DNA of 64,000 bases. Source: Elusimicrobiaceae bacterium. Its GTDB lineage: Bacteria > Elusimicrobiota > Elusimicrobia > Elusimicrobiales > Elusimicrobiaceae. A program made the translations under genes and the position numbers. Where the stretch lies: positions 62,001 to 126,000 of the forward strand of contig JAFXUJ010000014.1 in the NCBI GenBank assembly GCA_017525025.1. Direction: 5' to 3'. Positions within the stretch are counted from its first letter, which is position 1, and each line of letters opens with the position of its first letter. The notes beneath the pieces are model-generated. The model ran no database searches. It was given only the letters and a program-made list of their open reading frames with translations, and was not told where the DNA came from. This document shows positions 28,448 to 36,070 of this stretch, one piece after another.

Positions 28448-29026
28448 TTATAGTGGGTAATAATTTGTTCCGTCCAACGGATGTTTTACGGGTTCTTTCC
28501 CGCTTATTTCTTTACAAAGCGCATCTTCTTCCTCATGCTTCGTACTCCATGACACTTTGTCGTGAACAGCAGAACAATAAACATGGTCTCTAAACGAGTG
28601 AGAGAGAGCATCCCCTATCTGCAGTACAATTTTCCCATCTACTGTACAGAATACGGATTTTGTTGTTGCAACACAACCCCAGTTATGATTTTTACAACTG
28701 GTAGAATTGCCACACGGAACTTCTTTTCTATGTAAAATATCATTATGTACCCAATGGCTTGGCCAATGAACCCCTAAATCAGCCCCATCCGGGAAAGATA
28801 CACAAATGCCTTTCTCTCCAACACTCTTACAATAGTTTCCATGTGTTTTATACCAATTTTCTTGTGCTTCAATCCATTGTTGCATGATCGGGGTTATTCT
28901 TTTTACTTGCCATTTTAACAACATTGATTTCCCCTGGGGCGTACTCACAACTGCTTTAACTATCAAACCAATAACTATTACAACTAATAAGAACTTAAAA
29001 AACGAAAAGCCACTATTATTTTTCAT
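28448..29026 (-). CDS. Divergent pilin-like protein lacking Glu+5
   Basis: 192 aa from the ATG at 29026, supported by CGGAGG about 9 nt upstream. The N-terminus MKNNSG|FSFFKFLLVVIVIGLIV has the class III layout (Gly then Phe, hydrophobic helix), but the Glu normally at mature position 5 is Lys. The soluble part is cysteine-rich (at least ten Cys). I do not recognise the head domain. It may be a tip-like minor pseudopilin or a former pilin now used as a membrane-anchored protein. No adjacent pilus machinery. Confidence 0.72.
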   Translation of the reverse strand: MKNNSGFSFFKFLLVVIVIGLIVKAVVSTPQGKSMLLKWQVKRITPIMQQWIEAQENWYKTHGNYCKSVGEKGICVSFPDGADLGVHWPSHWVHNDILHRKEVPCGNSTSCKNHNWGCVATTKSVFCTVDGKIVLQIGDALSHSFRDHVYCSAVHDKVSWSTKHEEEDALCKEISGKEPVKHPLDGTNYYPL

Positions 29027-29089
29027 CTCAGTATCCTCCGTTTGGATTATATCATTTTCTGCAAGCACAAAATAAGTTTTATGATAAAT

Positions 29090-29118
29090 AAAAACCCCCG
29101 GGAAGTCCCGGGGGTTTT
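29090..29118 (-). terminator. Terminator of the secreted orphan gene
   Basis: Stem ACCCCCGGGA...TCCCGGGGGT just after the stop of the minus-strand gene at 29139. A-rich plus-strand sequence on the left gives the T run on the transcribed strand. Confidence 0.88.
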
Positions 29119-29138
29119 ATTATTTACATCTATTACTT

Positions 29139-29738
29139 TTAAAATAAATTACATATATCAAACGCCCAACGTCTAAAAACATTGATTTGTTTATTTGAAT
29201 AAGGATCCTCTACCAAGGTTTCCTTTACTTTTTTGAACCGGGCAGCTTCGTCTTGGTATACAAAACGGATAATCTTTCCGTGCCCTCCGGACGAAGAAGC
29301 AACCAAACGTTGGATAATAAACTTGGGATCAGGGTCTTCCCGCGTTCCCGGTTCTTCCCACATGATAACCTGACCGCCACCGCAATATAATCCTCCGCCA
29401 CCTACCAATCCGGCAGCTTCAATTTTCTTTACCAAAGTTGATGCCAAAGAATTTAAGAATTGATCATTAAATTTAGTCCCGCTCTGGATATCAAACCATT
29501 TATGCGTATTGTCAAAGGTTTTTCCTTCCGGCACGTACGTTCTAAGCATATAATAAGAGGCTCCCGCTCGGTCCTCGGAGTTGGCTATTTCCAAGGGCAC
29601 GGCATCCAGTAGCGCGGCATCCGCCAGCTCATTTTCAAGCACATATCTTTCTCCATCAAAAGAAAAAGAAGGAGCCGCAAACCCCACGGCCGCATAAAAT
29701 AATAAAAATATTCCCGACAAAACAATGATTTTTTTCAT
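29139..29738 (-). CDS. Secreted protein of unknown function
   Basis: 199 aa from the ATG at 29738 (MKKIIVLSGIFLLFYAAVGFAA signal); four upstream codons in frame are not needed. The mature part has a Gly-rich patch (GLVGGGGLYCGGGQ), an acidic EEPGTREDPDPK loop and two Cys far apart (YCGG and DICNLF). I do not recognise a family. Isolated gene with its own terminator, lying in the accessory patch beside pilin-like genes. Confidence 0.65.
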   Translation of the reverse strand: MKKIIVLSGIFLLFYAAVGFAAPSFSFDGERYVLENELADAALLDAVPLEIANSEDRAGASYYMLRTYVPEGKTFDNTHKWFDIQSGTKFNDQFLNSLASTLVKKIEAAGLVGGGGLYCGGGQVIMWEEPGTREDPDPKFIIQRLVASSSGGHGKIIRFVYQDEAARFKKVKETLVEDPYSNKQINVFRRWAFDICNLF

Positions 29739-29785
29739 AACGTTCCCCAATAAAAAATCTAATACTCTTATTATATAATAAATAG

Positions 29786-30060
29786 TTATTTTTTCAAGTT
29801 AGTTGGATCTGCGTTGGAACAATACTTGCTTAGTGTACACTTTTCACATAATGGCTTGCGCGCGGGGCAAATACTGCGTCCGTGCAAAATAAGTGCTATT
29901 GCCACCCACCCCCAATACTTATACAGAATAAGTTTTGTCAGATCTTTTTCCACTTTGATGGGAAAAGTAATCACCCAACATGACATCGGCCGTTTTGCGT
30001 ATCCTCTGTCCCTTGACGTGATTGCCACCACGCCCATACGGGGCACTTGCCCACGCAATA
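29786..30060 (-). pseudogene. nth (endonuclease III) pseudogene fragment
   Basis: The C-terminal portion reads as Nth including all four Fe-S cysteines (CPARKPLCEKCTLSKYC). Upstream the RKTADVMLGDYF segment is present but in another frame. The roughly 75 bp between, which in the intact gene encodes the catalytic Asp (VDTH), are missing at the junction. 29862-29956 matches the intact nth at 31032-31126 with only two differences, while the flanks diverge clearly. No start, no catalytic Asp: non-functional. Confidence 0.88.
29862..29956 (-). repeat. 95-bp direct repeat, copy 1 (nth fragment)
   Basis: Same orientation as 31032-31126, 93 of 95 bases identical by eye. The two copies bracket the structured leader and the pilin-like gene. 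Confidence 0.92.
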
Positions 30061-30187
30061 CGGCTCAAATTTGAAAAAATCATATAATCATCTACAAAGT
30101 TAGTTTACGGTTCGTAAGTTTTGTAATTCGCAAAAATTCGCTCTTTACGAGCGGATTTTTTTGTTATAATGAATTTACAATTTAATT
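30061..30187 (+). promoter_or_regulatory. Intergenic region with promoter of structured leader copy 1
   Basis: The gap from 30061 to the pilin ATG at 30430 holds no gene. A -10 TATAAT lies at 30165-30170 with only a weak -35 (tcttta, 30142-30147). The segment TTACAATTTAA (30175-30185) is also present at the same place in leader copy 2. A short hairpin, CGCTC-tttac-GAGCG, followed by T7 lies just before the -10 and may be a degraded terminator. Confidence 0.6.
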
Positions 30188-30392
30188 CTGTTTTTGGAAC
30201 CGTATGCAGAATGCGGTGGACTGGCGAACAGCCGGTACAAGCAGACTCCAAAAGCAGTCGTTATCAAGCACAAAATAAACGGCTTAATTACCCGATTGTT
30301 TTGTGCTGAATGTTTGCCGTTCTTCGGAACGGCAAACTACGGCTGTTGTTTTGGGCTCCGTCTGCTTGACCCAAGATGATGGCCGTTTTTTT
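30188..30392 (+). ncRNA. Structured leader RNA with 3' terminator, copy 1
   Basis: Elements in order: CTGTTTTTGG (30188-30197); hairpin ACCGTAT/ATGCGGT (30199-30217); 5' strand of a long-range stem, AGCCGGTA (30230-30237); hairpin AGCACAAAA/TTTTGTGCT (30267-30307); an 11-bp hairpin capped by TTCG (30312-30337); 3' strand TACGGCT (30338-30344). Then a 17-bp G-U-containing terminator stem (30339-30355 with 30370-30386) with seven T. The terminator's 5' arm contains the long-range stem's 3' strand, so the two are mutually exclusive. Nine bases of the terminator loop (30360-30368) are perfectly complementary to 30238-30246. It controls the pilin-like gene 37 nt downstream. The same plan recurs at 54716-54920. 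I do not recognise a known riboswitch consensus. Confidence 0.75.
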
Positions 30393-30429
30393 ATGGCTCA
30401 TGGCAGGTCTGGTTTGTAAAGGAGTAATT

Positions 30430-30966
30430 ATGAAACAAGGTTTTACTCTCATTGAGTTATTAGTTGTCGTTTTAATTATTGGCATTCTGGCGACGGTGGC
30501 ACTGCCACAATACCAAAAGGTAGTAGAAAAATCAAAAGCCACTCAAGCATTGTCTGTGCTTAAATCTATTCAAGCTGCGCAACAAATGTATTATTTGAGT
30601 AACGGGCAAATGCCTTCTTCCTTCTCGGATTTAGATATAGAACTAAACTGGGACGGAAACACGACTTGGTTATGGGCACAAGCAGATGCCGCACTGGATA
30701 CTCGCTCTAATAAGGAGTGGTCCTTACAACTTACTTCCTCAGGAATATATATGGGCAGAATTTCCGGAGATTATAAGGGGGCAGGATTTATTTTATACAC
30801 CTTAAATCACAGAAACATGCCTCCTAACAGATTAATTTGCGCTGAACGGCGGTATGCCGGGCTCACTTTTTCAAAAACAAAGGGGGATTATTGTGAGAAA
30901 TTATATCACGCAAAACCAATCAGCAATTCAGGAACCGATGCTATTTACGCCTATTATATGCCTTAA
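30430..30966 (+). CDS. Type IV pilin-like protein under a structured leader
   Basis: 178 aa from the ATG at 30430, with AAAGGAG 6 nt upstream; the longer in-frame reading would start inside the terminator stem. Class III signal [14 protein letters not shown] with Phe+1 and Glu+5, then [19 protein letters not shown] and a soluble head of about 120 residues containing WDGNTTWLW and three Cys. Prepilin peptidase substrate, probably a minor pilin or pseudopilin. The stop is 1 bp from the end of the convergent nth gene. Confidence 0.88.
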   Translation: MKQGFTLIELLVVVLIIGILATVALPQYQKVVEKSKATQALSVLKSIQAAQQMYYLSNGQMPSSFSDLDIELNWDGNTTWLWAQADAALDTRSNKEWSLQLTSSGIYMGRISGDYKGAGFILYTLNHRNMPPNRLICAERRYAGLTFSKTKGDYCEKLYHAKPISNSGTDAIYAYYMP

Positions 30967-30967
30967 A

Positions 30968-31606
30968 CTATTTCACACTGCCCTTAGCGCAAAACTTGGC
31001 TAGTGTGCATTGAGCACACAACGGTTTACGGGCGGGGCAAATACTGCGTCCGTGCAAAATAAGCGCTATTGCCACCCACCCCCAATACTTATACGGAATA
31101 AGTTTTGTCAGATCTTTTTCCACTTTAACGGGATCTGTTTGTTTGGTTAGCCCCAGCCGAAACGCCAAGCGCTTGACGTGTGTATCCACCACAATACCCG
31201 CGGGTTTTTTGAAATAATCGCCCAGCATTACGTTAGCCGTCTTACGCGCCACACCGCGCAAGGTAAGTAAATCGTCCATATTCTGCGGCACTTCGCCACC
31301 GTATACTTCGCAAAGACGTTTAGACATTTCTATTAAACTAAGTGCCTTGCTGTGGTAAAACCCGGCCGAATGGATAATTTTTTCCACATCTTTAATGTTG
31401 GCTTTGGCTAAATCGTAAACCGTCGGATATTTTTTAAACAAATGCGGGGTAATGGTGTTCACGCGGGCGTCGGTACACTGAGCCGATAAGATAACGGCAC
31501 ACAGCAATTCCCATGCACTTTTATGGTGTAGCGGGATAATGTGTTTAGGATAGAGCCGTTTCAATTCTTTTAAAAACGGCTCTACGGGAAAATCTTTTTT
31601 AACCAC
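30968..31606 (-). CDS. nth: Endonuclease III
   Basis: 212 aa. HhH-GPD DNA glycosylase/AP lyase: catalytic K122 in LRGVARKTANVM, D141 in VVDTHVKR, and the 4Fe-4S cluster C190-x6-C197-x2-C200-x5-C206. The HhH hairpin reads LRGVA rather than LPGVG. It excises oxidised pyrimidines. Start is GTG at 31606 with AAAGGGG upstream; the first 8 bp overlap the znuB stop region, so it is translated from the zinc-uptake operon. Its 3' part is duplicated as the pseudogene at 29786-30060. Confidence 0.93.
   Translation of the reverse strand: MVKKDFPVEPFLKELKRLYPKHIIPLHHKSAWELLCAVILSAQCTDARVNTITPHLFKKYPTVYDLAKANIKDVEKIIHSAGFYHSKALSLIEMSKRLCEVYGGEVPQNMDDLLTLRGVARKTANVMLGDYFKKPAGIVVDTHVKRLAFRLGLTKQTDPVKVEKDLTKLIPYKYWGWVAIALILHGRSICPARKPLCAQCTLAKFCAKGSVK
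31032..31126 (-). repeat. 95-bp direct repeat, copy 2 (within nth)
   Basis: Counterpart of 29862-29956, about 1.17 kb apart, same orientation, two mismatches. Confidence 0.92.
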
Positions 31607-32408
31607 GTGGCACCCCTTTGCTTAATAGGTAGCCAGCAAATAAGAAAAATAAATTAATTAGAATAATAGCTGCACCGGACGGAATATTAAAAATGAAAGA
31701 AATATAAATGCCTATCCATACGCTCAGCACGCCAAATCCGGCTGCTAACCATAGCACTTGTTTAAACGTACGCGAAATGAGTAGCGCGGTAACAGGTGGG
31801 ATAATAATAAGTGCAGAAATTAGAAAAATACCTACTACTTTAAACGATAACACCACCGCCACCGAAGTTACCAACACAAGGCCCGTATCTACTATCCGCA
31901 CCGGCACCCCACGCGTGCAGGCAAAAGACTCATCAAAACAAGTAGCCACCAACAAACGGTAGAATAGAAAAATTCCCCCTGCCACTATTAGAAGTAAGAG
32001 GGCGCAAAGTATGGTTTCCCCGCGGGTAACCGTCAAAATACTACCAAACAGATACCCGAGCAAATCGGTATTAAATCCACCGGCCAAAGCCGTCAGCAAA
32101 AGCCCTACCGACAACCCCGCCGCACTAATGATACCAATGGCGGCATCTCCGTAAATTTTAAATTTTTTGGCAAGCTTCATAATCCCCAATGAAGCGACTG
32201 CCACGACCGGAATAGACATATACACCGGGCTGGTAGACGTTAATAACGCAACCGCCACCCCGGTCAAACACACGTGGCTCATGCCGTCCCCAATTAAAGA
32301 GAGTCTTTTAAGAACCAAAAACACGCCCAATAGCGCACACGCGGCCGCCACCAGACTCCCGGCCAAAAGCCCCCGTTGCACAAAACCATAGCTTAAAAAT
32401 TCAACCAT
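31599..32408 (-). CDS. znuB: Zinc/manganese ABC transporter permease (ZnuB/MntB family)
   Basis: 269 aa from the ATG at 32408, with AAGGAG upstream; a longer in-frame start would add 21 poorly hydrophobic residues. Eight or nine hydrophobic segments of the ABC-3 family, with the conserved GDGMSHVCLTGVA segment near the start and ALIIIPPVTALLIS near the C-terminus. Inner-membrane channel for metal uptake. It overlaps znuC by 8 bp and nth by 8 bp. Confidence 0.88.
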   Translation of the reverse strand: MVEFLSYGFVQRGLLAGSLVAAACALLGVFLVLKRLSLIGDGMSHVCLTGVAVALLTSTSPVYMSIPVVAVASLGIMKLAKKFKIYGDAAIGIISAAGLSVGLLLTALAGGFNTDLLGYLFGSILTVTRGETILCALLLLIVAGGIFLFYRLLVATCFDESFACTRGVPVRIVDTGLVLVTSVAVVLSFKVVGIFLISALIIIPPVTALLISRTFKQVLWLAAGFGVLSVWIGIYISFIFNIPSGAAIILINLFFLFAGYLLSKGVPRG

Positions 32409-33192
32409 GATGGCACTCCTTGCACGATGCCCCCAACGGACAATGCCCGTGCTGATTATGCAAGTGATCAATTGTGTGTTGGGCGAACGGACCGAGTTGC
32501 TTGGCTACTGCCGGCGAATGGCAAAATTCTTCCCGGGTACCAAAAAATACTAATTTTTTATCCACATACATAAATTTGGAAATGTGTTTACCGACTTCGC
32601 CTGTATCGTGTGTAATTAGTAAAATAGTAGTGTGATATTTGGTATTGAGCTGTGCCAGTAAATCAAAAAACATCTCCCGGGATTCAACATCCAAAGCCGT
32701 AGAGGGCTCATCTAAAATTAACAGTTCCGGTTTACTCACCAACGCCCGCGCCAACAAAACACGTTGTTGTTGCCCGATAGACAGATCATTAAAAATACGT
32801 CCAGCATATTGGCGGGTGCGCGTTTGGCGCATGGCCGCATACACTTCTTTTAATTCGTTGCGGCCCACACGGGCGCCGCGTCCCGGCAATCCCATCAGAA
32901 CCACTTCTTCAGCCGCGATTGGAAAGCGGCTTTGCGCCACCGGACTCTTCTGCGCCAAATAGCCGATCTTATTCCAATCTGTAAATTTTTCAAGGGCGGT
33001 GCCGAACAGTTGAATTTCTCCGCGCCCTTTTTCCAAGCCGAGAAGCACTTTAAGTAGGGTGGTCTTTCCCCCACCGTTCGGGCCGATAAGCCCAATATAA
33101 TCCCCCGCCTCTACGGTAAAGGAAATATTCTCCAGTACCGGCATTCGCACGTAGGCAAAACTGATATTTTTAGCAGTGATTACGACCGGCAT
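32401..33192 (-). CDS. znuC: Zinc/manganese ABC transporter ATPase with His/Cys-rich tail
   Basis: 263 aa. Walker A GPNGGGKTT (K43), Q-loop YLAQKS, signature LSIGQQQRVLLARAL, Walker B LLILDEPST, H-loop ITHD. The last about 25 residues are unusually rich in possible metal ligands (HLHNQHGHCPLGASCKECHH), not needed for the ATPase fold and suggestive of a metal-sensing or storage tail. It overlaps znuA by 13 bp and znuB by 8 bp. Confidence 0.9.
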   Translation of the reverse strand: MPVVITAKNISFAYVRMPVLENISFTVEAGDYIGLIGPNGGGKTTLLKVLLGLEKGRGEIQLFGTALEKFTDWNKIGYLAQKSPVAQSRFPIAAEEVVLMGLPGRGARVGRNELKEVYAAMRQTRTRQYAGRIFNDLSIGQQQRVLLARALVSKPELLILDEPSTALDVESREMFFDLLAQLNTKYHTTILLITHDTGEVGKHISKFMYVDKKLVFFGTREEFCHSPAVAKQLGPFAQHTIDHLHNQHGHCPLGASCKECHHG

Positions 33193-34064
33193 ACTAGTCC
33201 TTGTTTTAAACTTTTCAAATTACGTTGCATCAATTGGGCATAAGTAACCGCAGAATCAAAATCGGTTTTTGATACGTGTTCTATTGTATACAACGGCAAC
33301 ATTTCAGCTCCGGTTTCGGTAGCTACTGCTTCTGCCAGCCGCGGAGAAACCGCTTCTTCCGTAAATAACGTCTTTACTTGTTTTGCCCGGATATGCTTGA
33401 CCAGATCCGCTAATTTATGTGCGGAATGTTCCCCGTCGTGAGAAGTCCCCGCCAAAGCGGTAATAGACAAATGGTAACGTTTCGCCAACGCCCCAAACGC
33501 TAAATGGCCGATATGTACGATTTCCCGATGCTGACAAGTAACCAAACTGTTGGCGAAATCACGGTCTAAAACGGCAATTTCTGTTTCAAAACCGGCTAAA
33601 TTGGCCCGGTAATCCGTCGCATGGGCCGGGTCTATCTCTGCCAACAGGGCTTCTATCCGACGGGCCATATCTATGACCTGCCCAAAATCCATCCATACAT
33701 GGGGATCCTCTCCCACCGGTAATTCAGCCGCCAGTTCCACTACACGGGTATTTTGTCCGGCAGCACCTAACACATCCCGTGCCCACGGCTCCAAACGGTT
33801 TGACACGTACACAAACGCGGCCGCACGGTGTACTTGCACCAGACTGCCCGGGGAAGGCTCAAAAGCATGTGGTTCCGCGTTGGGAGGCAACAGCATTTCT
33901 ATATTTAATTGCCCTCCGCTCAGTTGTTTGGCTAACGTATACGGGACATAACTTGATACTACAATTTGCGGTTGTGAAACCGTCGGATTTTTAACTTTTT
34001 TCCCATAGTAAAAACCGAGAATAATTAAAACAATTAACACAAGCGGGAATAACATTTTTTTCAT
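33180..34064 (-). CDS. znuA: Metal ABC transporter substrate-binding protein (ZnuA family)
   Basis: 294 aa. An N-terminal membrane/signal helix (residues 4-21) has no lipobox Cys, so it may be periplasmic or tethered. Cluster 9 binding-protein ligands: His in EPHAFEP, DPHVWMD and HIGHLAFGALAKRY, plus an acidic residue near TEEAVSPRLAE. The His-rich loop between the first sites that typifies ZnuA is missing, so Mn or Fe specificity cannot be excluded. First gene of znuA-znuC-znuB-nth. Confidence 0.87.
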   Translation of the reverse strand: MKKMLFPLVLIVLIILGFYYGKKVKNPTVSQPQIVVSSYVPYTLAKQLSGGQLNIEMLLPPNAEPHAFEPSPGSLVQVHRAAAFVYVSNRLEPWARDVLGAAGQNTRVVELAAELPVGEDPHVWMDFGQVIDMARRIEALLAEIDPAHATDYRANLAGFETEIAVLDRDFANSLVTCQHREIVHIGHLAFGALAKRYHLSITALAGTSHDGEHSAHKLADLVKHIRAKQVKTLFTEEAVSPRLAEAVATETGAEMLPLYTIEHVSKTDFDSAVTYAQLMQRNLKSLKQGLVCRS

Positions 34065-34120
34065 ATATGTATATTATACGATTTCAGCCCCGCGTGTGCG
34101 ACAACAATCCGCTAAAATTA

Positions 34121-34126
34121 TATAAT
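34121..34126 (+). promoter_or_regulatory. -10 hexamer TATAAT before the EamA transporter
   Basis: TATAAT lies 24 nt upstream of the ATG at 34151, with an AAGGAG site between. The 86-bp gap is shared with the divergent znuA promoter. I see no convincing Zur box. Confidence 0.55.
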
Positions 34127-34150
34127 GAACATAAACAAGGAGAAAACAAC

Positions 34151-35047
34151 ATGAGTTACGTATTAGCCATCAGCTTGGCTCTGTGCTGGGGAACTGCTTT
34201 TTTATTTTCTAAAAATATTGTAGATGTACTCCCTCCCTATTGGGGAACTTTTTTTCGGGTGTTGGCCGGGCTTGTGTTTTTTGCCATTTTCTTTGGCGTG
34301 CGCCGCGATAGTTTAAAGTGCCCTCTGCGTGAATTATGGCGTCCGGCAGTGATTGGTTTTCTGCTCATTTTGTTTCCGTTCGCGGCCTTATCGTGGGGGA
34401 TTCAACATACAGTACCCACGGTAGCCGGTATCTTTAATGGCACCGTACCGATGTGGAGTTTTATTGCCGGGGCTATCTTGCTGCATGGAGAAGACCGCTT
34501 TACTTGGCGCCGGGCCGCCGGGGTACTAATCGGCTTGGCCGGACTACTGGTTATTATGCGGCCGCAATGGCAAACTGCCTTACACGTTCCGGCAGGGAAA
34601 ATGGCTCTCTGTGGCTACGGGGCTTTACTGGCCATGGCGCTTTCTTACGGTCTGGGGAACGTGCTAACCAAAAAAATTATGGTAGATAACCACTCCGTTT
34701 CTTGGCAAGCCAATACCTTTTACCAATATTTATTAGCGGCCATTGCATTGCTGGGGCTTTCATTCGCGTTGGAGCCCACCCCCTCTTGGCACGTGTTTAA
34801 CACCAAAGTAGTCGTATCCATTATTTGTGCCGGGGTGCTTTCTTCTGCGGTGGCTTTTTTAATTATGATAGCTCTTTTAAGACGTTGGGGGGCCACGCGT
34901 ATGTCTTCCGTTACTTATTTTTCCCCGGTTATTGCCATGGCAACCGATATGATTTTCCGTTCCCGTATGCCACACGGTGCGGAAATAGTGGGTTTGGCCC
35001 TCATTTTTATAAGTCTGTGGCTCATCCAAAAGAAGGTACAAAGTTGA
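34151..35047 (+). CDS. EamA/DMT-family transporter
   Basis: 298 aa from the ATG at 34151 (AAGGAG at about 9-nt spacing); the longer frame adds 28 hydrophilic residues. About ten hydrophobic helices in two EamA repeats: the first begins LALCWGTAFLFSK, the second LLAMALSYGLGNVLTKK. Inner-membrane exporter or permease of small metabolites; the substrate cannot be told. Single-gene unit ending at a strong terminator. Confidence 0.87.
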   Translation: MSYVLAISLALCWGTAFLFSKNIVDVLPPYWGTFFRVLAGLVFFAIFFGVRRDSLKCPLRELWRPAVIGFLLILFPFAALSWGIQHTVPTVAGIFNGTVPMWSFIAGAILLHGEDRFTWRRAAGVLIGLAGLLVIMRPQWQTALHVPAGKMALCGYGALLAMALSYGLGNVLTKKIMVDNHSVSWQANTFYQYLLAAIALLGLSFALEPTPSWHVFNTKVVVSIICAGVLSSAVAFLIMIALLRRWGATRMSSVTYFSPVIAMATDMIFRSRMPHGAEIVGLALIFISLWLIQKKVQS

Positions 35048-35065
35048 GTCTTTCCCCTTTCAATC

Positions 35066-35093
35066 TGCCCGGGTAATCGGCCCGGGCTTTTTT
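35066..35093 (+). terminator. Terminator after the EamA transporter
   Basis: GCCCGGG / CCCGGGC with a seven-base loop and six T. Confidence 0.95.
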
Positions 35094-35198
35094 AATCTTC
35101 CAAAAGGGTTAGAAAACCCAACGAACTCTGCAAAAAATGGTAAAATATAATAGATAAATTGTGCATTTGGGAATTTTAAAAGGGTGAGGTTTGAAATT

Positions 35199-36068
35199 AT
35201 GGAGAAAAATTTATCTTCGGGATCGTTGGTACGGCACATCGTAAAAGATGTACAGGCCGAAGCGGACATCCCCGCGGGTTACGGCAAAACAGAGAGTTTT
35301 TTGCTGCCTAAAGATCCGGCGTGGCTGTTCCTGTTTTGGGAAATTACTGCCGGTACTTTGGATTATATTAAAAGCCAATACGGCGCGGAAACTTTGCGCC
35401 AAGCACGTACGGTTATCCGTTTACACGATATCACAGGTGTTAAATTGTTTGACGGGAACAATTCCGTTTGTTACTACGATATGCCGGTCATCTTTGAAGC
35501 CAAAAGCTGGTATATCAATGCGCCGCAATCCGGCCGGGAATACGTGGCCGATTTGGGCTACTTAACCGCGGACGGACGGTTTATCCTCGTTTCGCGCAGC
35601 AATGCTACCAGCTTGCCGCCCGGCAAAATATCCGATATCATTGACGATAAATGGATGATTGTGGAGGGTGATTTCCAAAAGCTCTTAAAGCTCTCCGGGG
35701 CTGACTACATCGGTTTAGGCGCCAGCGAACGGATGCAAATTGTCGGCCAACGCTGGAAACTGACCGAACTGACTCCGTCCGGAGCCCCCAGCTCGTGGTC
35801 CTCTTTTGCCTTGCATTTGGATAAGGTACAAGAAGATGAAGATATTTGGCTCAAAGCCGATTGTGAAATCATCATCTACGGTTCCGCTTCCAAAAATGCC
35901 ATCGTCACCATTAACGGCAAAGAAATTGAACTTAAAGAAGGGAAATTCTCCATCCGCCAACATCTGCCCGCCGGCAGCGTGGTGGATTTGCCTATTCACG
36001 CGCGCAACGCCAAAGGCGATAAAACGCGCCACATTAACATCAAAGCTCTGCGCGAGCAAGGAAAGTAA
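35199..36068 (+). CDS. DUF4912 protein
   Basis: 289 aa from the ATG at 35199 after a GGGTGAGG site (a GTG at 35184 overlaps that site). The DUF4912 core spans roughly 30-150: LPKDPAWLFLFWEIT, then TVIRLHDITGVKLFDGNN, WYINAPQSGREYVADLGYL and FILVSRSNATSLP. The C-terminal part is strand-rich and may bind carbohydrate. DUF4912 proteins frequently precede GH57 branching enzymes, exactly as here (2-bp gap), so a role in glycogen metabolism is likely; the biochemistry is unknown. Confidence 0.87.
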   Translation: MEKNLSSGSLVRHIVKDVQAEADIPAGYGKTESFLLPKDPAWLFLFWEITAGTLDYIKSQYGAETLRQARTVIRLHDITGVKLFDGNNSVCYYDMPVIFEAKSWYINAPQSGREYVADLGYLTADGRFILVSRSNATSLPPGKISDIIDDKWMIVEGDFQKLLKLSGADYIGLGASERMQIVGQRWKLTELTPSGAPSSWSSFALHLDKVQEDEDIWLKADCEIIIYGSASKNAIVTINGKEIELKEGKFSIRQHLPAGSVVDLPIHARNAKGDKTRHINIKALREQGK

Positions 36069-36070
36069 CC

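Noticed and set aside
30204-30278. 24-codon open frame inside leader copy 1 (MQNAVDWRTAG...), possible leader peptide
   Set aside because: The equivalent frame in copy 2 stops after seven codons, there is no ribosome binding site, and the structure rather than the reading frame is conserved.
30188-30392. Integron attC site or transposon end
   Set aside because: There is no integrase or transposase, no RYYYAAC/GTTRRRY core pair, and the element ends in an intrinsic terminator upstream of a start codon in both copies, which fits an RNA leader better.
30376-30430. N-terminal extension of the pilin-like protein to 30376
   Set aside because: It would start inside the terminator stem; the ATG at 30430 has AAAGGAG and gives a standard class III signal.
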